Of a DNA stretch of 48,791 nt, positions 17,803 through 26,545 are shown piece by piece; the first letter of the stretch is position 1, and every line of letters starts with the position of its first letter. The stretch comes from Lachnospiraceae bacterium (GTDB taxonomy: Bacteria; Bacillota; Clostridia; Lachnospirales; Lachnospiraceae): contig JAIKZO010000017.1 in NCBI GenBank assembly GCA_024682115.1, positions 1 to 48,791 on the forward strand, written 5' to 3'. The notes beneath the pieces were generated by a model. It was not told the DNA's origin. It saw only the letters and a list, made by a program, of their open reading frames with translations, and ran no database searches. The translations under genes were made by a program, and so were the position numbers.

Positions 17803-20652
17803 ATGATGCACAGATCGGCTTACAGCACACAGTTTAAGATCCTTAAAGCGGTATTCATCATACTTGCGATATTGACGGTATGTTATGCGTTTTATTACAA
17901 TTCCCACGATACTGTTCAGGGCGACTCGTGGGATTACAGCCTGGTTTTCATGGAGGACTGGACGACCGTCGATGAGAACGGCGTTACGCAAAAGGTCGAT
18001 CTGAACCGCGAATACGGCTATGATCCGACCGGATCTTTTGCCATAGAGGGTGTTCTTCCCGAACTGACATCCAATCATACCTATATATGTTTTCTTACGG
18101 TACGGGATACCGAGGTCTATGTTGACGGTAAGCTTCGAAACGACCTGAAACTGTCAAGGGATGTACATGTGATAGGCGGCCCTACGAAAATGTTCTATTT
18201 TTTTACGCCTCTTACCATTGCAGATTCCGGCAAAACAATAAAGCTGGTCCGTCACTGGCAGGAAAACTATTCAAAAAAGAAGGGCATTTCCGAGATAATA
18301 GTCGGTACAAGGGCAGATGTATACAGGCTTCTGTTCGGACGCTACGGCATTTCTCTGGTCCTTAATCTCGTCCTTTTCTGTGCGTCGATCGTGATCATAA
18401 TAGTCGGGTTTGTTCTTAAACTCAGAATGAAACTGTCCGTAAACGTGATCTATGCAGGACTGGCTGTCATGATGACCTGTGCCTGGCTGATCACGGACTC
18501 GTATTTTTATCCGTTTTTTTTCGGACATTACCATATCGACGGACTACTTTCTTATCTGATATGTCTTTTGCTTCCGGTACCTTATATTGCGTATTCGAGC
18601 AAGCTTCAGAACGGCCGGCATGAAAGATTCTATCTTAATATGTATATCTTTATACTGGCAAACTTTTTTGTCTGGACCATCCTGCATTTCACAGGGGTAT
18701 TCAAATTCTTCCAGTCTCTGTTTTTTATAGACGGATCGCTGGTCCTTATAATGATCGCATATCTCATCTTAATGGTGAAGGAATACAGGGAAGGCCATAT
18801 CGAATCTTACCGCTATACGGCCATCGGCATATTGGGATTTATGCTCTTTTCGATGATAGAGATAATCGTGATCATCATTCCCAACCTGAATAATACCGGA
18901 AACTGGCTGTTTTTCGGAATGCTGTTCCTTCTTATCCTTTCGGTCGGCCAACAGTTTGAGGACCTTAGCAATGCCGACAAGGAGAGAAAAAGGGCGGTGG
19001 AGCTCTCCGATGCCAAGACCAATTTCCTTGCCAGCATGTCTCACGAGATAAGAACCCCCATCAATTCGATCCTCGGAATGAACGAGATGATCTTAAGGGA
19101 GAACAGCGATCCCGATATAGCTTCATATGCCAGAACAGTGCAGAATTCCGGCAAGATGCTGCTTTCGCTCGTAAATGACGTTCTGGATTTTTCAAAGATA
19201 GAAGCCGGAAGGCTTGAGATAATGAACGAAGATTACAAACTCAGTTCGTTACTTGAGGACATCGATTCGATCGCAAAGGAAAGAGCGGCCCAGAAGGGTC
19301 TTGAATATGAGATAATCATCGACAAGGATATTCCGAACGGACTTAATTCCGATGAATTCAGGATAAAGCAGGTTCTTCTGAACTTTGTGAGCAATGCGGT
19401 AAAGTATACCGACAACGGCAAGATCACTTTGCGGGTATACGGAATGTATGAGTCGGATGATGTATTTACCCTTTGCTTTGATGTCAAAGACACCGGAAGA
19501 GGGATAAAGGATGAAGACAAGGATCATCTTTTTGATGCTTTTTCAAGGATCGATCTTGCTAATAACAGGAGTATAGAAGGAACCGGACTCGGGCTTGCCA
19601 TCGTTAAGAGCATCATAGATTCGATGGACGGCAGGATAAGCGTTGAATCCGAATATCTGAACGGCTCGGTATTCTCCGTCATGATCCCGCAAAAGGTGGT
19701 TGACAGGACTCCCATCGATCCGGAGCATATCCACAGAAACCAGAGCCTGACAGAGAGGCATGTCTGCGATTTCAGGGCTCCCGAAGCGAGAGTACTCGCA
19801 GTGGACGATAACGGTCCCAATCTTGCTATCGTAAAAGAATTCCTTAAGATCACGGAGGTCCGACTCGACCTTTGTACAAACGGTATAGATGCGTTTAAAA
19901 ACTGCAGGGAGTTTAAGTATGATCTTATCCTTCTTGATCATATGATGCCCGAACCCGACGGCATAGAAACACTTAAGATGATAAGGAACGACCCGCATAC
20001 CCTCAACAGAGAGACAAAAGCGATCGTCCTTACGGCCAATGCCGTGGCCGGGATAAGACAGATGTACATAGATGCCGGATTTGCCGATTATCTTACCAAA
20101 CCCATCGAATCGATCGTACTTGAAGAGACCGTAAAGAATAATATACCTCCGGAAAAAGTGATACCGGTTGACGTTACCGCCGCCAAAAAGAAGACGGAGG
20201 AAAAGAAGGACGCAAACGGTAAAAGTGATGCAAATTGCGTTGAATATGATGACGGAAGCATGGAGTTTTCCGCTGTGGAAAACCATGAAGCCACGCCGCC
20301 GGGCGACAGTATAAAAAACATACCTGAGATCGATTATTCGATCGCACTTCATCATTGCGGAGGATACGATGATATTGTAAAAAAGGTCATTACCGAGATC
20401 GTAAAAGATGCACCTTCCCGTGCGGAACTCATGCGTGATTCCGTTAAGGATAAGGACTATGACGCATACCGTATAGGCGCCCATTCCATTAAGGGAACCA
20501 TGGCGACCATCGGAGCCATGGATATGAGTGAAAAGGCAAAGAAGCATGAATTTGCTGTTAAGGAAGAAAACTATAAGTTCGTTGATGACGGTTACAAGGA
20601 ATTCCTCGATGAATTCGTCGATCTGTGCGAACGGTTGTCAAAGATCCTTTAG
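17803..20652 (+). CDS. Hybrid histidine kinase with extracellular sensor, 7-TM block, receiver and Hpt domain
   Basis: The product has 949 residues. A membrane segment (11-31) is followed by an extracytoplasmic beta-rich region (about 32-180), then about seven membrane segments (184-395), an arrangement like 7TMR-DISM sensors. HisKA has H414 in SMSHEIRTPIN. HATPase_c has NFVSNAVKY, DTGRGI and GTGLGLA. The receiver has D712 in LDHMMPEPDG. A charged linker leads to a C-terminal Hpt with H894 in GAHSIKGTMA. This gives a full His-Asp-His relay; the final receiver is not encoded nearby. The core resembles the kinase at 6549-8597. The start is weakly supported (AGG only), and TACAAT lies just 8 bases before the ATG. 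Confidence 0.9.
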   Translation: MMHRSAYSTQFKILKAVFIILAILTVCYAFYYNSHDTVQGDSWDYSLVFMEDWTTVDENGVTQKVDLNREYGYDPTGSFAIEGVLPELTSNHTYICFLTVRDTEVYVDGKLRNDLKLSRDVHVIGGPTKMFYFFTPLTIADSGKTIKLVRHWQENYSKKKGISEIIVGTRADVYRLLFGRYGISLVLNLVLFCASIVIIIVGFVLKLRMKLSVNVIYAGLAVMMTCAWLITDSYFYPFFFGHYHIDGLLSYLICLLLPVPYIAYSSKLQNGRHERFYLNMYIFILANFFVWTILHFTGVFKFFQSLFFIDGSLVLIMIAYLILMVKEYREGHIESYRYTAIGILGFMLFSMIEIIVIIIPNLNNTGNWLFFGMLFLLILSVGQQFEDLSNADKERKRAVELSDAKTNFLASMSHEIRTPINSILGMNEMILRENSDPDIASYARTVQNSGKMLLSLVNDVLDFSKIEAGRLEIMNEDYKLSSLLEDIDSIAKERAAQKGLEYEIIIDKDIPNGLNSDEFRIKQVLLNFVSNAVKYTDNGKITLRVYGMYESDDVFTLCFDVKDTGRGIKDEDKDHLFDAFSRIDLANNRSIEGTGLGLAIVKSIIDSMDGRISVESEYLNGSVFSVMIPQKVVDRTPIDPEHIHRNQSLTERHVCDFRAPEARVLAVDDNGPNLAIVKEFLKITEVRLDLCTNGIDAFKNCREFKYDLILLDHMMPEPDGIETLKMIRNDPHTLNRETKAIVLTANAVAGIRQMYIDAGFADYLTKPIESIVLEETVKNNIPPEKVIPVDVTAAKKKTEEKKDANGKSDANCVEYDDGSMEFSAVENHEATPPGDSIKNIPEIDYSIALHHCGGYDDIVKKVITEIVKDAPSRAELMRDSVKDKDYDAYRIGAHSIKGTMATIGAMDMSEKAKKHEFAVKEENYKFVDDGYKEFLDEFVDLCERLSKIL

Positions 20653-20676
20653 TTGATCGCGAAGGGGGAACCTTAT

Positions 20677-21762
20677 ATGTCCGAAAACAATGGAACAAAG
20701 AACGGTTTTAAAACTTTTCTCATCCGCAAGAACATCATTTTTTCCGCAAGACGCTATTTCGTAGATGCCATGGGAGCGATGGCAAGCGGTCTGTTTGCTT
20801 CACTGCTTGTCGGAACGATCATTTCGACTCTTGGACAGCAGCTGGGAATATCTTTGCTTACGGATATCGGTAACTTCTCCAAAGGCGTAGCGGGACCGGC
20901 CATGGCTGTTTCCATAGCCTATGCGCTTCAGGCACCTCCGCTCGTTCTTTTTTCCATGCTGGCAGTCGGAAATGCCGCCAATACACTCGGCGGAGCGGGA
21001 GGGCCGCTGGCGGTTTTCTTTATCGCGATAATAGCTTCCGAACTGGGTAAGATGGTTTCCAAAGAGACCAGGATAGATATACTTGTGACTCCGATAGTCA
21101 CCATATGTTCAGGCGCGCTGCTTTCCGTATGGCTTGCGCCCGGAATAGGACTCGCGGCCAGCTCAATAGGAAAGCTTATCATGTGGGCTACCGAACTTCA
21201 TCCCTTCCTTATGGGAATGATAGTATCCGTTGTGGTCGGAATGGTCCTTACGCTGCCGATAAGCTCAGCGGCGATCTGTGCCGCACTCGGTCTTACCGGA
21301 CTGGCGGGCGGAGCGGCAGTCGCAGGGTGCTGCGCTCAGATGATCGGGTTTGCCGTTATGAGTTATCGTGAGAACAAGGTCGGCGGGCTGATATCCCAGG
21401 GACTTGGGACAAGTATGCTTCAGATGGGTAATATCGTCAAGAATCCCAAGATCTGGATACCTCCGACTCTGGCATCTTTGATAACAGGCCCTATAGCCAC
21501 CTGTGTTTTCGGACTTACGATGAACGGTGAAGCAATAGCTTCCGGTATGGGAACGTGCGGCCTGGTCGGACAGATCGGGGTTTATACCGGATGGCTGAAT
21601 GATATCGCATCAGGTGCAAAAAGCACGATCACGGCATTTGACTGGGCAGGCCTTATCCTTGTCTGCTTTATCCTTCCCGCGATCCTTTCGTGGGCATTTG
21701 CACTTATATTAAGAAAAACCGGACATATCGGGGAAGACGATCTTAAACTTGATAACATATGA
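20677..21762 (+). CDS. PTS_EIIC_2/PfoR-like membrane protein
   Basis: ATG 20677 follows GGGGGA at 7 bases; an in-frame TTG at 20653 is less likely. The 361-residue Gly/Ala-rich protein has about nine membrane segments and looks like the PF13303 (PTS EIIC-like) family, which includes the PfoR protein of Clostridium perfringens. No IIA or IIB partner and no phosphorylation-site domain is seen, so sugar transport by PTS is not shown. It lies 24 bases after the hybrid kinase, suggesting a shared transcript and perhaps a membrane partner of that sensor. Confidence 0.75.
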   Translation: MSENNGTKNGFKTFLIRKNIIFSARRYFVDAMGAMASGLFASLLVGTIISTLGQQLGISLLTDIGNFSKGVAGPAMAVSIAYALQAPPLVLFSMLAVGNAANTLGGAGGPLAVFFIAIIASELGKMVSKETRIDILVTPIVTICSGALLSVWLAPGIGLAASSIGKLIMWATELHPFLMGMIVSVVVGMVLTLPISSAAICAALGLTGLAGGAAVAGCCAQMIGFAVMSYRENKVGGLISQGLGTSMLQMGNIVKNPKIWIPPTLASLITGPIATCVFGLTMNGEAIASGMGTCGLVGQIGVYTGWLNDIASGAKSTITAFDWAGLILVCFILPAILSWAFALILRKTGHIGEDDLKLDNI

Positions 21763-21802
21763 TCATATAGGATGTGGTCGTGATAATATCTTCATAATAA
21801 AC

Positions 21803-21840
21803 ATACAAACCGCAGGACATCGTAATCCTGCGGTTTGTAT
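21803..21840 (+). terminator. Strong inverted repeat after the PfoR-like gene
   Basis: ATACAAACCGCAGGA and TCCTGCGGTTTGTAT pair perfectly (15 bp) around CATCGTAA. The T-tail is missing (TAAAAT follows), so termination is likely but not certain. Confidence 0.65.
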
Positions 21841-21868
21841 TAAAATCAGATTAAAAATGAAAATACTA

Positions 21869-21899
21869 TTGACATATACAATATTATATGGCATATAAT
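21869..21899 (+). promoter_or_regulatory. padR operon promoter
   Basis: TTGACA (21869-21874) and TATAAT (21894-21899), with a long 19-base spacer. The -10 lies within a perfect palindrome. Confidence 0.6.
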
Positions 21900-21902
21900 A
21901 TT
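21880..21902 (+). promoter_or_regulatory. Putative PadR operator, perfect 23-bp palindrome
   Basis: AATATTATATG and CATATAATATT are exact reverse complements around a single G at 21891. The palindrome covers the spacer and -10 of the promoter 30 bases before padR. Autorepression is inferred. Confidence 0.65.
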
Positions 21903-21931
21903 ACATAAGCTAAAAGAAAGGAGATTTATCT

Positions 21932-22315
21932 ATGACATACCAATTAACAGCACCTTTACTTGATGCCTGTGTTCTGGGGATTGTCAGGAACGAAGATTCT
22001 TATGGATATACACTAACTCAGAAGGCCAGACAGGTCGTTGACATATCGGAATCTACGTTATATCCGGTCCTCAGGAGATTACAGAAATCCGGTTATCTGA
22101 CAACCTATGATGCACCCTATCAGGGCAGGAACAGAAGATATTACGCGATAACCGATTCGGGGCGCAGCATTCTTTGCTTTTACGAAAAGGAATGGATCGA
22201 ATACAAAGATAAGATAACAGGACTGATCGTAGGCAACGGAAACGATTCGGACAAGAATGAGATCATAGAAGTTGATGCTTCGGAAGTGATAAATGATGGA
22301 GGAGCCAATGAATAA
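21932..22315 (+). CDS. PadR family transcriptional regulator
   Basis: The 127-residue winged-helix protein has the PadR pattern: LLDACVLGIVRNEDSYGY, then ESTLYPVLRRLQKSGYL (recognition helix) and the wing GRNRRYYAITDSG. The C-terminal dimerisation tail is short and acidic. AAAGGAG precedes the ATG. It heads a three-gene operon and overlaps the next gene by 8 bases. PadR genes paired with HAAS/DUF1700 and DUF4097 genes are common in Firmicutes and are linked to envelope stress. It likely represses its own operon through the 23-bp palindrome upstream. Confidence 0.9.
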   Translation: MTYQLTAPLLDACVLGIVRNEDSYGYTLTQKARQVVDISESTLYPVLRRLQKSGYLTTYDAPYQGRNRRYYAITDSGRSILCFYEKEWIEYKDKITGLIVGNGNDSDKNEIIEVDASEVINDGGANE

Positions 22316-22898
22316 GAGAGAATTTCTACAGGAATTGGAAAAGCGTCTTCGCTACATTCCCAAAGAAGACAGGATAGACGCATTACAATACTATGAAGAA
22401 TACATTGAAGACATGGGGATCGGAGAAGATGAAGATGTGCTTTCAAAACTCGGAACACCCAAGGATGTTTCAAGAGATATAATCGACGAATGTGCTATCA
22501 AACATGCCGAGCAGGCTGAAGAGACCAAGACAGTTAAAAGTAAGGCTACGGTCGCATGGCTTACCGTGCTGGGGCTTCTGTCGCTCCCGATCTCGCTTCC
22601 TCTGGCAATAGCGGTGATCGCGATCGTTTTAGCTTTATTGATAACCCTGTTTGCTGTACTGTTCGCTTTGTGTGTTGTTTCGGTCGCAGGGATCATATCA
22701 GGTGTGGCAGCTTTTTTCTGGGGTTTACTTGTCGCAGGGTTCGGCCAGAAACTGTTTACGATGGGAGTCGGACTGCTGATGTTTGGAATAGGAATACTGT
22801 TCTTCCTGACGGTAGCTTCGCTTACTAAAGGGATAATAAACATTTTCAGAAGACGCAGGATGGCTAAGATGGCCGAAAAGGAGGTTTCATATGAATAA
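22308..22898 (+). CDS. HAAS-domain (DUF1700) membrane protein
   Basis: ATG 22308 follows GGAGG inside the end of padR; an upstream ATG at 22293 lacks this. The 196-residue product has the HAAS signature KREFLQELEKRLRYIPKEDR and YYEEYIED with LGTPKDVSRDI in the first 65 residues. Three or four membrane segments follow (about 80-185), then a basic end. Such proteins are thought to act with the co-encoded PadR as membrane-side partners; no enzymatic function is known. It overlaps the DUF4097 gene by 8 bases. Confidence 0.85.
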   Translation: MNKREFLQELEKRLRYIPKEDRIDALQYYEEYIEDMGIGEDEDVLSKLGTPKDVSRDIIDECAIKHAEQAEETKTVKSKATVAWLTVLGLLSLPISLPLAIAVIAIVLALLITLFAVLFALCVVSVAGIISGVAAFFWGLLVAGFGQKLFTMGVGLLMFGIGILFFLTVASLTKGIINIFRRRRMAKMAEKEVSYE

Positions 22899-23784
22899 GT
22901 TTAAAGTTACGGCGGTCATAGCCGGTATAGCCGCTTTGCTCATAGGCATAGTGCTGATGATATCCGGACTCAAATTCGGGGCATCCCCGTTTGTAAGTAT
23001 CGGTAAGAACGCATCTGTGACAGACAGAGAGATAATTGATGGAACAGTAGATATAGAAGAGTTTGACGAACTGATCCTGGGAGTATCTTCTATAGATGTA
23101 AAGGTTGTAAAAGGTAACGGATATTCACTCGAATATCATGCTCGTGAAGATAATATACCGGAGGTAAAACAGAAAGGTAAAAAACTCGAGATCGTACAGA
23201 AACCGAGTTCATGGGTACTGCTGGATTTCAGGAGTATCGGCTACTCCGGTGAACAGTATTATGTTCTGACGATACCCGACAATGACAAAATGTATAAGGG
23301 TGAACTTAAATGTTCATCCGGATCGATCTCGCTGGACGGATTTAACATGAACGGTTCGGTCTTAGCTTCTTCGGGAGAGATAAACATCGCTAACAGTATA
23401 TGTGACAAGCTTAACCTTACACTTTCTTCAGGCGATATAAGGCTTGAAAATGGTGAGTTTGGTACTCTGGAACTGGCATTATCATCGGGAGATGTAGTGT
23501 CGGACGGATGCAGAACCCAAAATCTGAAAGTGGGACTTACCAGCGGAACAGTCACTTTCAACGATCTTACCGCCGATAACGTTGAATGCGGTCTTACATC
23601 GGGTGACCTGATGATACAGCTTAACGGGGCTCCTTCGGATTACGATGTTAATCTTAAGGCGACTTCGGGAGAAATTGTTTTTGACGGAAAAGAGATAGAC
23701 GGAAGCTATACGGAGAGGGCATCTTCAGGAAAGAAGATAGATGTTCACTGTACATCCGGAGATATCGATATCTCATTCAAATGA
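22891..23784 (+). CDS. DUF4097 family membrane-anchored beta-helix protein
   Basis: The 297-residue product has an N-terminal membrane segment (7-27) and an extracellular part made of short repeats of the type SSGDI/TSGDL, as in DUF4097 (LiaX-like) proteins, which fold as right-handed beta-helices. Residues about 145-290 carry roughly eight such turns. Related proteins sense or buffer cell-envelope damage. It is the last gene of the padR operon and is followed by a terminator. Confidence 0.85.
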   Translation: MNKFKVTAVIAGIAALLIGIVLMISGLKFGASPFVSIGKNASVTDREIIDGTVDIEEFDELILGVSSIDVKVVKGNGYSLEYHAREDNIPEVKQKGKKLEIVQKPSSWVLLDFRSIGYSGEQYYVLTIPDNDKMYKGELKCSSGSISLDGFNMNGSVLASSGEINIANSICDKLNLTLSSGDIRLENGEFGTLELALSSGDVVSDGCRTQNLKVGLTSGTVTFNDLTADNVECGLTSGDLMIQLNGAPSDYDVNLKATSGEIVFDGKEIDGSYTERASSGKKIDVHCTSGDIDISFK

Positions 23785-23824
23785 TGATATCATTCGCAAA
23801 ATAAATAATCAAACGGATCGCGAA

Positions 23825-23853
23825 AGCGTCGGGTTCATTCCCGGCGCTTTTTT
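23825..23853 (+). terminator. Terminator of the padR operon
   Basis: AGCGTCGGG and CCCGGCGCT pair (one T-G) around TTCATT, followed by six T. Confidence 0.88.
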
Positions 23854-23863
23854 ATTGAGATAT

Positions 23864-23892
23864 TTGGAAAATGAGCGAAAATAGGGTATTAT
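23864..23892 (+). promoter_or_regulatory. Promoter of the DUF362-GH5 fusion gene
   Basis: TTGGAA (23864-23869), 17 bases, TATTAT (23887-23892). The predicted start near 23899 lies downstream of ATG 23871 and so supports ATG 23910 as the initiation codon. Confidence 0.5.
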
Positions 23893-23909
23893 ATCTTTCG
23901 GGAGAAAAT

Positions 23910-26516
23910 ATGGATTCAGTAAGATCAAAGGTAGTGGTGATCCCCTGCGATGACTACGATGAAGAAAAAGTGTATAAATGCCTGAGGAAAGGCATGGATC
24001 TGCTTGGCGGCATGGAAAATTTCGTCAAAAGGGATGAAAAGATCCTTGTAAAGCCGAATCTTTTGAGCGCATCGGATCCCGATAAAGCAGTGACTACTCA
24101 CCCTTCGGTGCTGAAAGGTGTTTTCCGCCTGCTTAACGAATACGGGTGCAATGATGTAAGCTACGGCGATTCTCCCGGTCACGGCAGCGGTCTGGGAGTG
24201 ATAAAGTCGTTGGGACTTGATGAAGACAATACGTTCGGAGCCAGAGCGGTCCCGATGTCAGAAGAGATTTCCGTATCCTTTCCGGACGGTATGGCCTGTA
24301 AGGAGTTTTATTTCTGCAGGGAGATAACCGAAGTCGATGCGATCATAAATGTCTGCAAGATGAAGACGCATGCCCTGGAGAGGATAACAGGTGCCGTTAA
24401 AAACGTTTACGGTTTCATCTGCGGCTACCGTAAGGCACAGGGCCATGTAAAATTTCCGAACGAGACTGTTTTTGCCAGGATGCTGGCTGATATCCACAGA
24501 TACACGCATCCGAGGCTGCATATAATGGACGGTATCATGGCAATGGAGGGAAACGGCCCTTCTGCCGGAAAGTCGGTTCCGATGAACGTTATCTTATTAT
24601 CTGCTGATCCGGTTGCGCTGGATACGGTATACTGTTATCTGGTAGATCTGGATCCCGAGCTTGTTCCGACCAATTCCCAGGGCATGAGGATGGGAATAGG
24701 AACGGATCGGGAAGAAGAGATAGAGATCGTTCTTGCCGACGGGGAAACCGGTCGGAACGTAACCCCCAAAGAGTTGTTTGAAAAGATCGGGAACGGAACT
24801 TTTGATGTCGGGAGAGAAAAGCCGAAAAAGACGTTCCTTATGGAGTACTCGGGAATCATGACCAGACTTTCAAGAAGACCTGTTATAGACAAAAACAAAT
24901 GTATCAAATGCGGGATATGTGTGGAGCATTGTCCGGTGCCGGGAAAGGCAGTTGACTTTAAGAACGGAAAGAGTGCACCTCCCGTTTACGACTATTCAAA
25001 ATGTATAAGATGCTATTGCTGTCAGGAAATGTGCCCTCAACATGCTATCGAACCGGGCAGAGGGCTGTTCGGCAACAAAAAGGGAAGCGTAAGCGTTAAG
25101 GTCCTGCTTCTTATAATTTTGCTCATCCTTATAGGTATCGGTGCGATGGTAGCGGTTTCTTTCAGGAATCATTCATTTATAAGCACAGGCGGTACAGGGG
25201 CAATCACGGTCAGTGATACCTCCGTCGAAGAAAACGGTGTATCTTCGGAAAGCGTCGATGCATCACCTGCTGAAAACGATAACTCCGCCGGGAACACGGA
25301 AACATCAGTTGAAAACACCGATGCTGCCGACACTTCCGATGATAAAGATAAAGCGGCGGATGATGACGCTGCCGAACCGGAAAATAAAGAACAAGAAGGA
25401 ACCGAAGTGATAGATGATGTAAAAGAAATATCTTTGATGAACCCGGATGATCTGCAGGTAAAGAGCGTACCTCCGGGATATGAAAAGATGAGAGGGCTTG
25501 AAGCTACCGAACTTGTGGCCGAGCTTAAGTGCGGATGGAATCTGGGTAATTCTCTTGACGCTCTGGGATCGGAGACCGACTGGGGCAATCCGAAGACCAC
25601 GAAGGAGATGATCGATGCGATCGCGAAAAAAGGGTTCAATACGATAAGGATACCTGTTTCCTGGGGACAGTATACACAAAAGACCGATGAAGGTTATATC
25701 ATCAAAAAAGAATTCCTTGAGAGAGTCGGCGAAGTGGTCGATTATGCGATCGAAAATGATATGTATGTCATTTTGAACACCCACCATGAAACCGGATGGC
25801 TCATCCCGACCGAAGCAATGATAGACGATTCATATGACAAGTTTGCCGATATATGGATGCAGATAGCATGCTATTTCAACGACTACGGCGATCACCTGAT
25901 CTTTGAGGGACTTAACGAACCCCGTGACGAAGGCGGTGAAAAAGAATGGGAAGGCGGTACGGCCGAGAACAGAAAGATAATAAGCGAACTTGAGGATATC
26001 TTTATTGAGACCGTCCGTTCGACCGGAGGCAACAACGAAAAGAGACTGCTCCTTATCACTTCGGAAGCCGCATGCTTCATGGATTCCGCTCTTAAGGATG
26101 TCAAAGTTCCGGAAGACGATCCTTATGTCGGTGTGTCCATCCATGCATATACGCCTTATGATTTTACGTTTAAACACGACGGAGATTACGATACATGGAA
26201 CGGATCGCATAAGAGCGATATAGTATGGACATTCGGCCAGCTCAACAAGTATTTCCTGAGCAAAGGGATACCGGTGGTCATGACAGAGTTCGGAGCCGAG
26301 AGAAAAGGAAGCCCGAGTGACAATAATGACGAAGAAGTCGTAAAATGGATGAGAGATTATATGACTCTTGCGAGCAAATACAAAGTTCCCGTTGTAGTCT
26401 GGGATAATAACCTTTCATCGGGAACGGGTGAACTCTTCGGATTGTTTAACCGAAGGACACTTGAGTGGGACCGCGAAGAGATTGTTGATGCACTTATCGA
26501 GGGGTATACACCCTGA
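23910..26516 (+). CDS. DUF362-ferredoxin-TM-GH5 endoglucanase fusion protein
   Basis: One uninterrupted frame of 868 residues from ATG 23910 (GGGAG at 5 bases). Residues 1-320 are a DUF362 domain (KPNLLSASDPDKAVTTHPS, GDSPGHGSG). A ferredoxin domain binds two [4Fe-4S] clusters through C331, C334, C337, C341 and C365, C368, C371, C375. A membrane span covers about 398-418. An acidic Ser/Thr/Asp/Glu-rich linker (about 420-515) leads to a GH5 domain (about 525-868) with WNLGNSLD, acid/base E670 in NEP and nucleophile E793 in TEFGA. There is no signal peptide, so the Fe-S part should be cytoplasmic and the cellulase outside, anchored by the span. No frameshift is visible at the junction. The reason for the fusion is unknown. 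Confidence 0.85.
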   Translation: MDSVRSKVVVIPCDDYDEEKVYKCLRKGMDLLGGMENFVKRDEKILVKPNLLSASDPDKAVTTHPSVLKGVFRLLNEYGCNDVSYGDSPGHGSGLGVIKSLGLDEDNTFGARAVPMSEEISVSFPDGMACKEFYFCREITEVDAIINVCKMKTHALERITGAVKNVYGFICGYRKAQGHVKFPNETVFARMLADIHRYTHPRLHIMDGIMAMEGNGPSAGKSVPMNVILLSADPVALDTVYCYLVDLDPELVPTNSQGMRMGIGTDREEEIEIVLADGETGRNVTPKELFEKIGNGTFDVGREKPKKTFLMEYSGIMTRLSRRPVIDKNKCIKCGICVEHCPVPGKAVDFKNGKSAPPVYDYSKCIRCYCCQEMCPQHAIEPGRGLFGNKKGSVSVKVLLLIILLILIGIGAMVAVSFRNHSFISTGGTGAITVSDTSVEENGVSSESVDASPAENDNSAGNTETSVENTDAADTSDDKDKAADDDAAEPENKEQEGTEVIDDVKEISLMNPDDLQVKSVPPGYEKMRGLEATELVAELKCGWNLGNSLDALGSETDWGNPKTTKEMIDAIAKKGFNTIRIPVSWGQYTQKTDEGYIIKKEFLERVGEVVDYAIENDMYVILNTHHETGWLIPTEAMIDDSYDKFADIWMQIACYFNDYGDHLIFEGLNEPRDEGGEKEWEGGTAENRKIISELEDIFIETVRSTGGNNEKRLLLITSEAACFMDSALKDVKVPEDDPYVGVSIHAYTPYDFTFKHDGDYDTWNGSHKSDIVWTFGQLNKYFLSKGIPVVMTEFGAERKGSPSDNNDEEVVKWMRDYMTLASKYKVPVVVWDNNLSSGTGELFGLFNRRTLEWDREEIVDALIEGYTP

Positions 26517-26545
26517 ACGGATATAGATACAAAAGAGTAAGAACA

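Noticed and set aside
19543-20547. Long antisense open frame (334 codons) opposite the hybrid kinase
   Set aside because: It lies wholly within a well-supported kinase gene, has no ribosome site and shows no recognisable domain.
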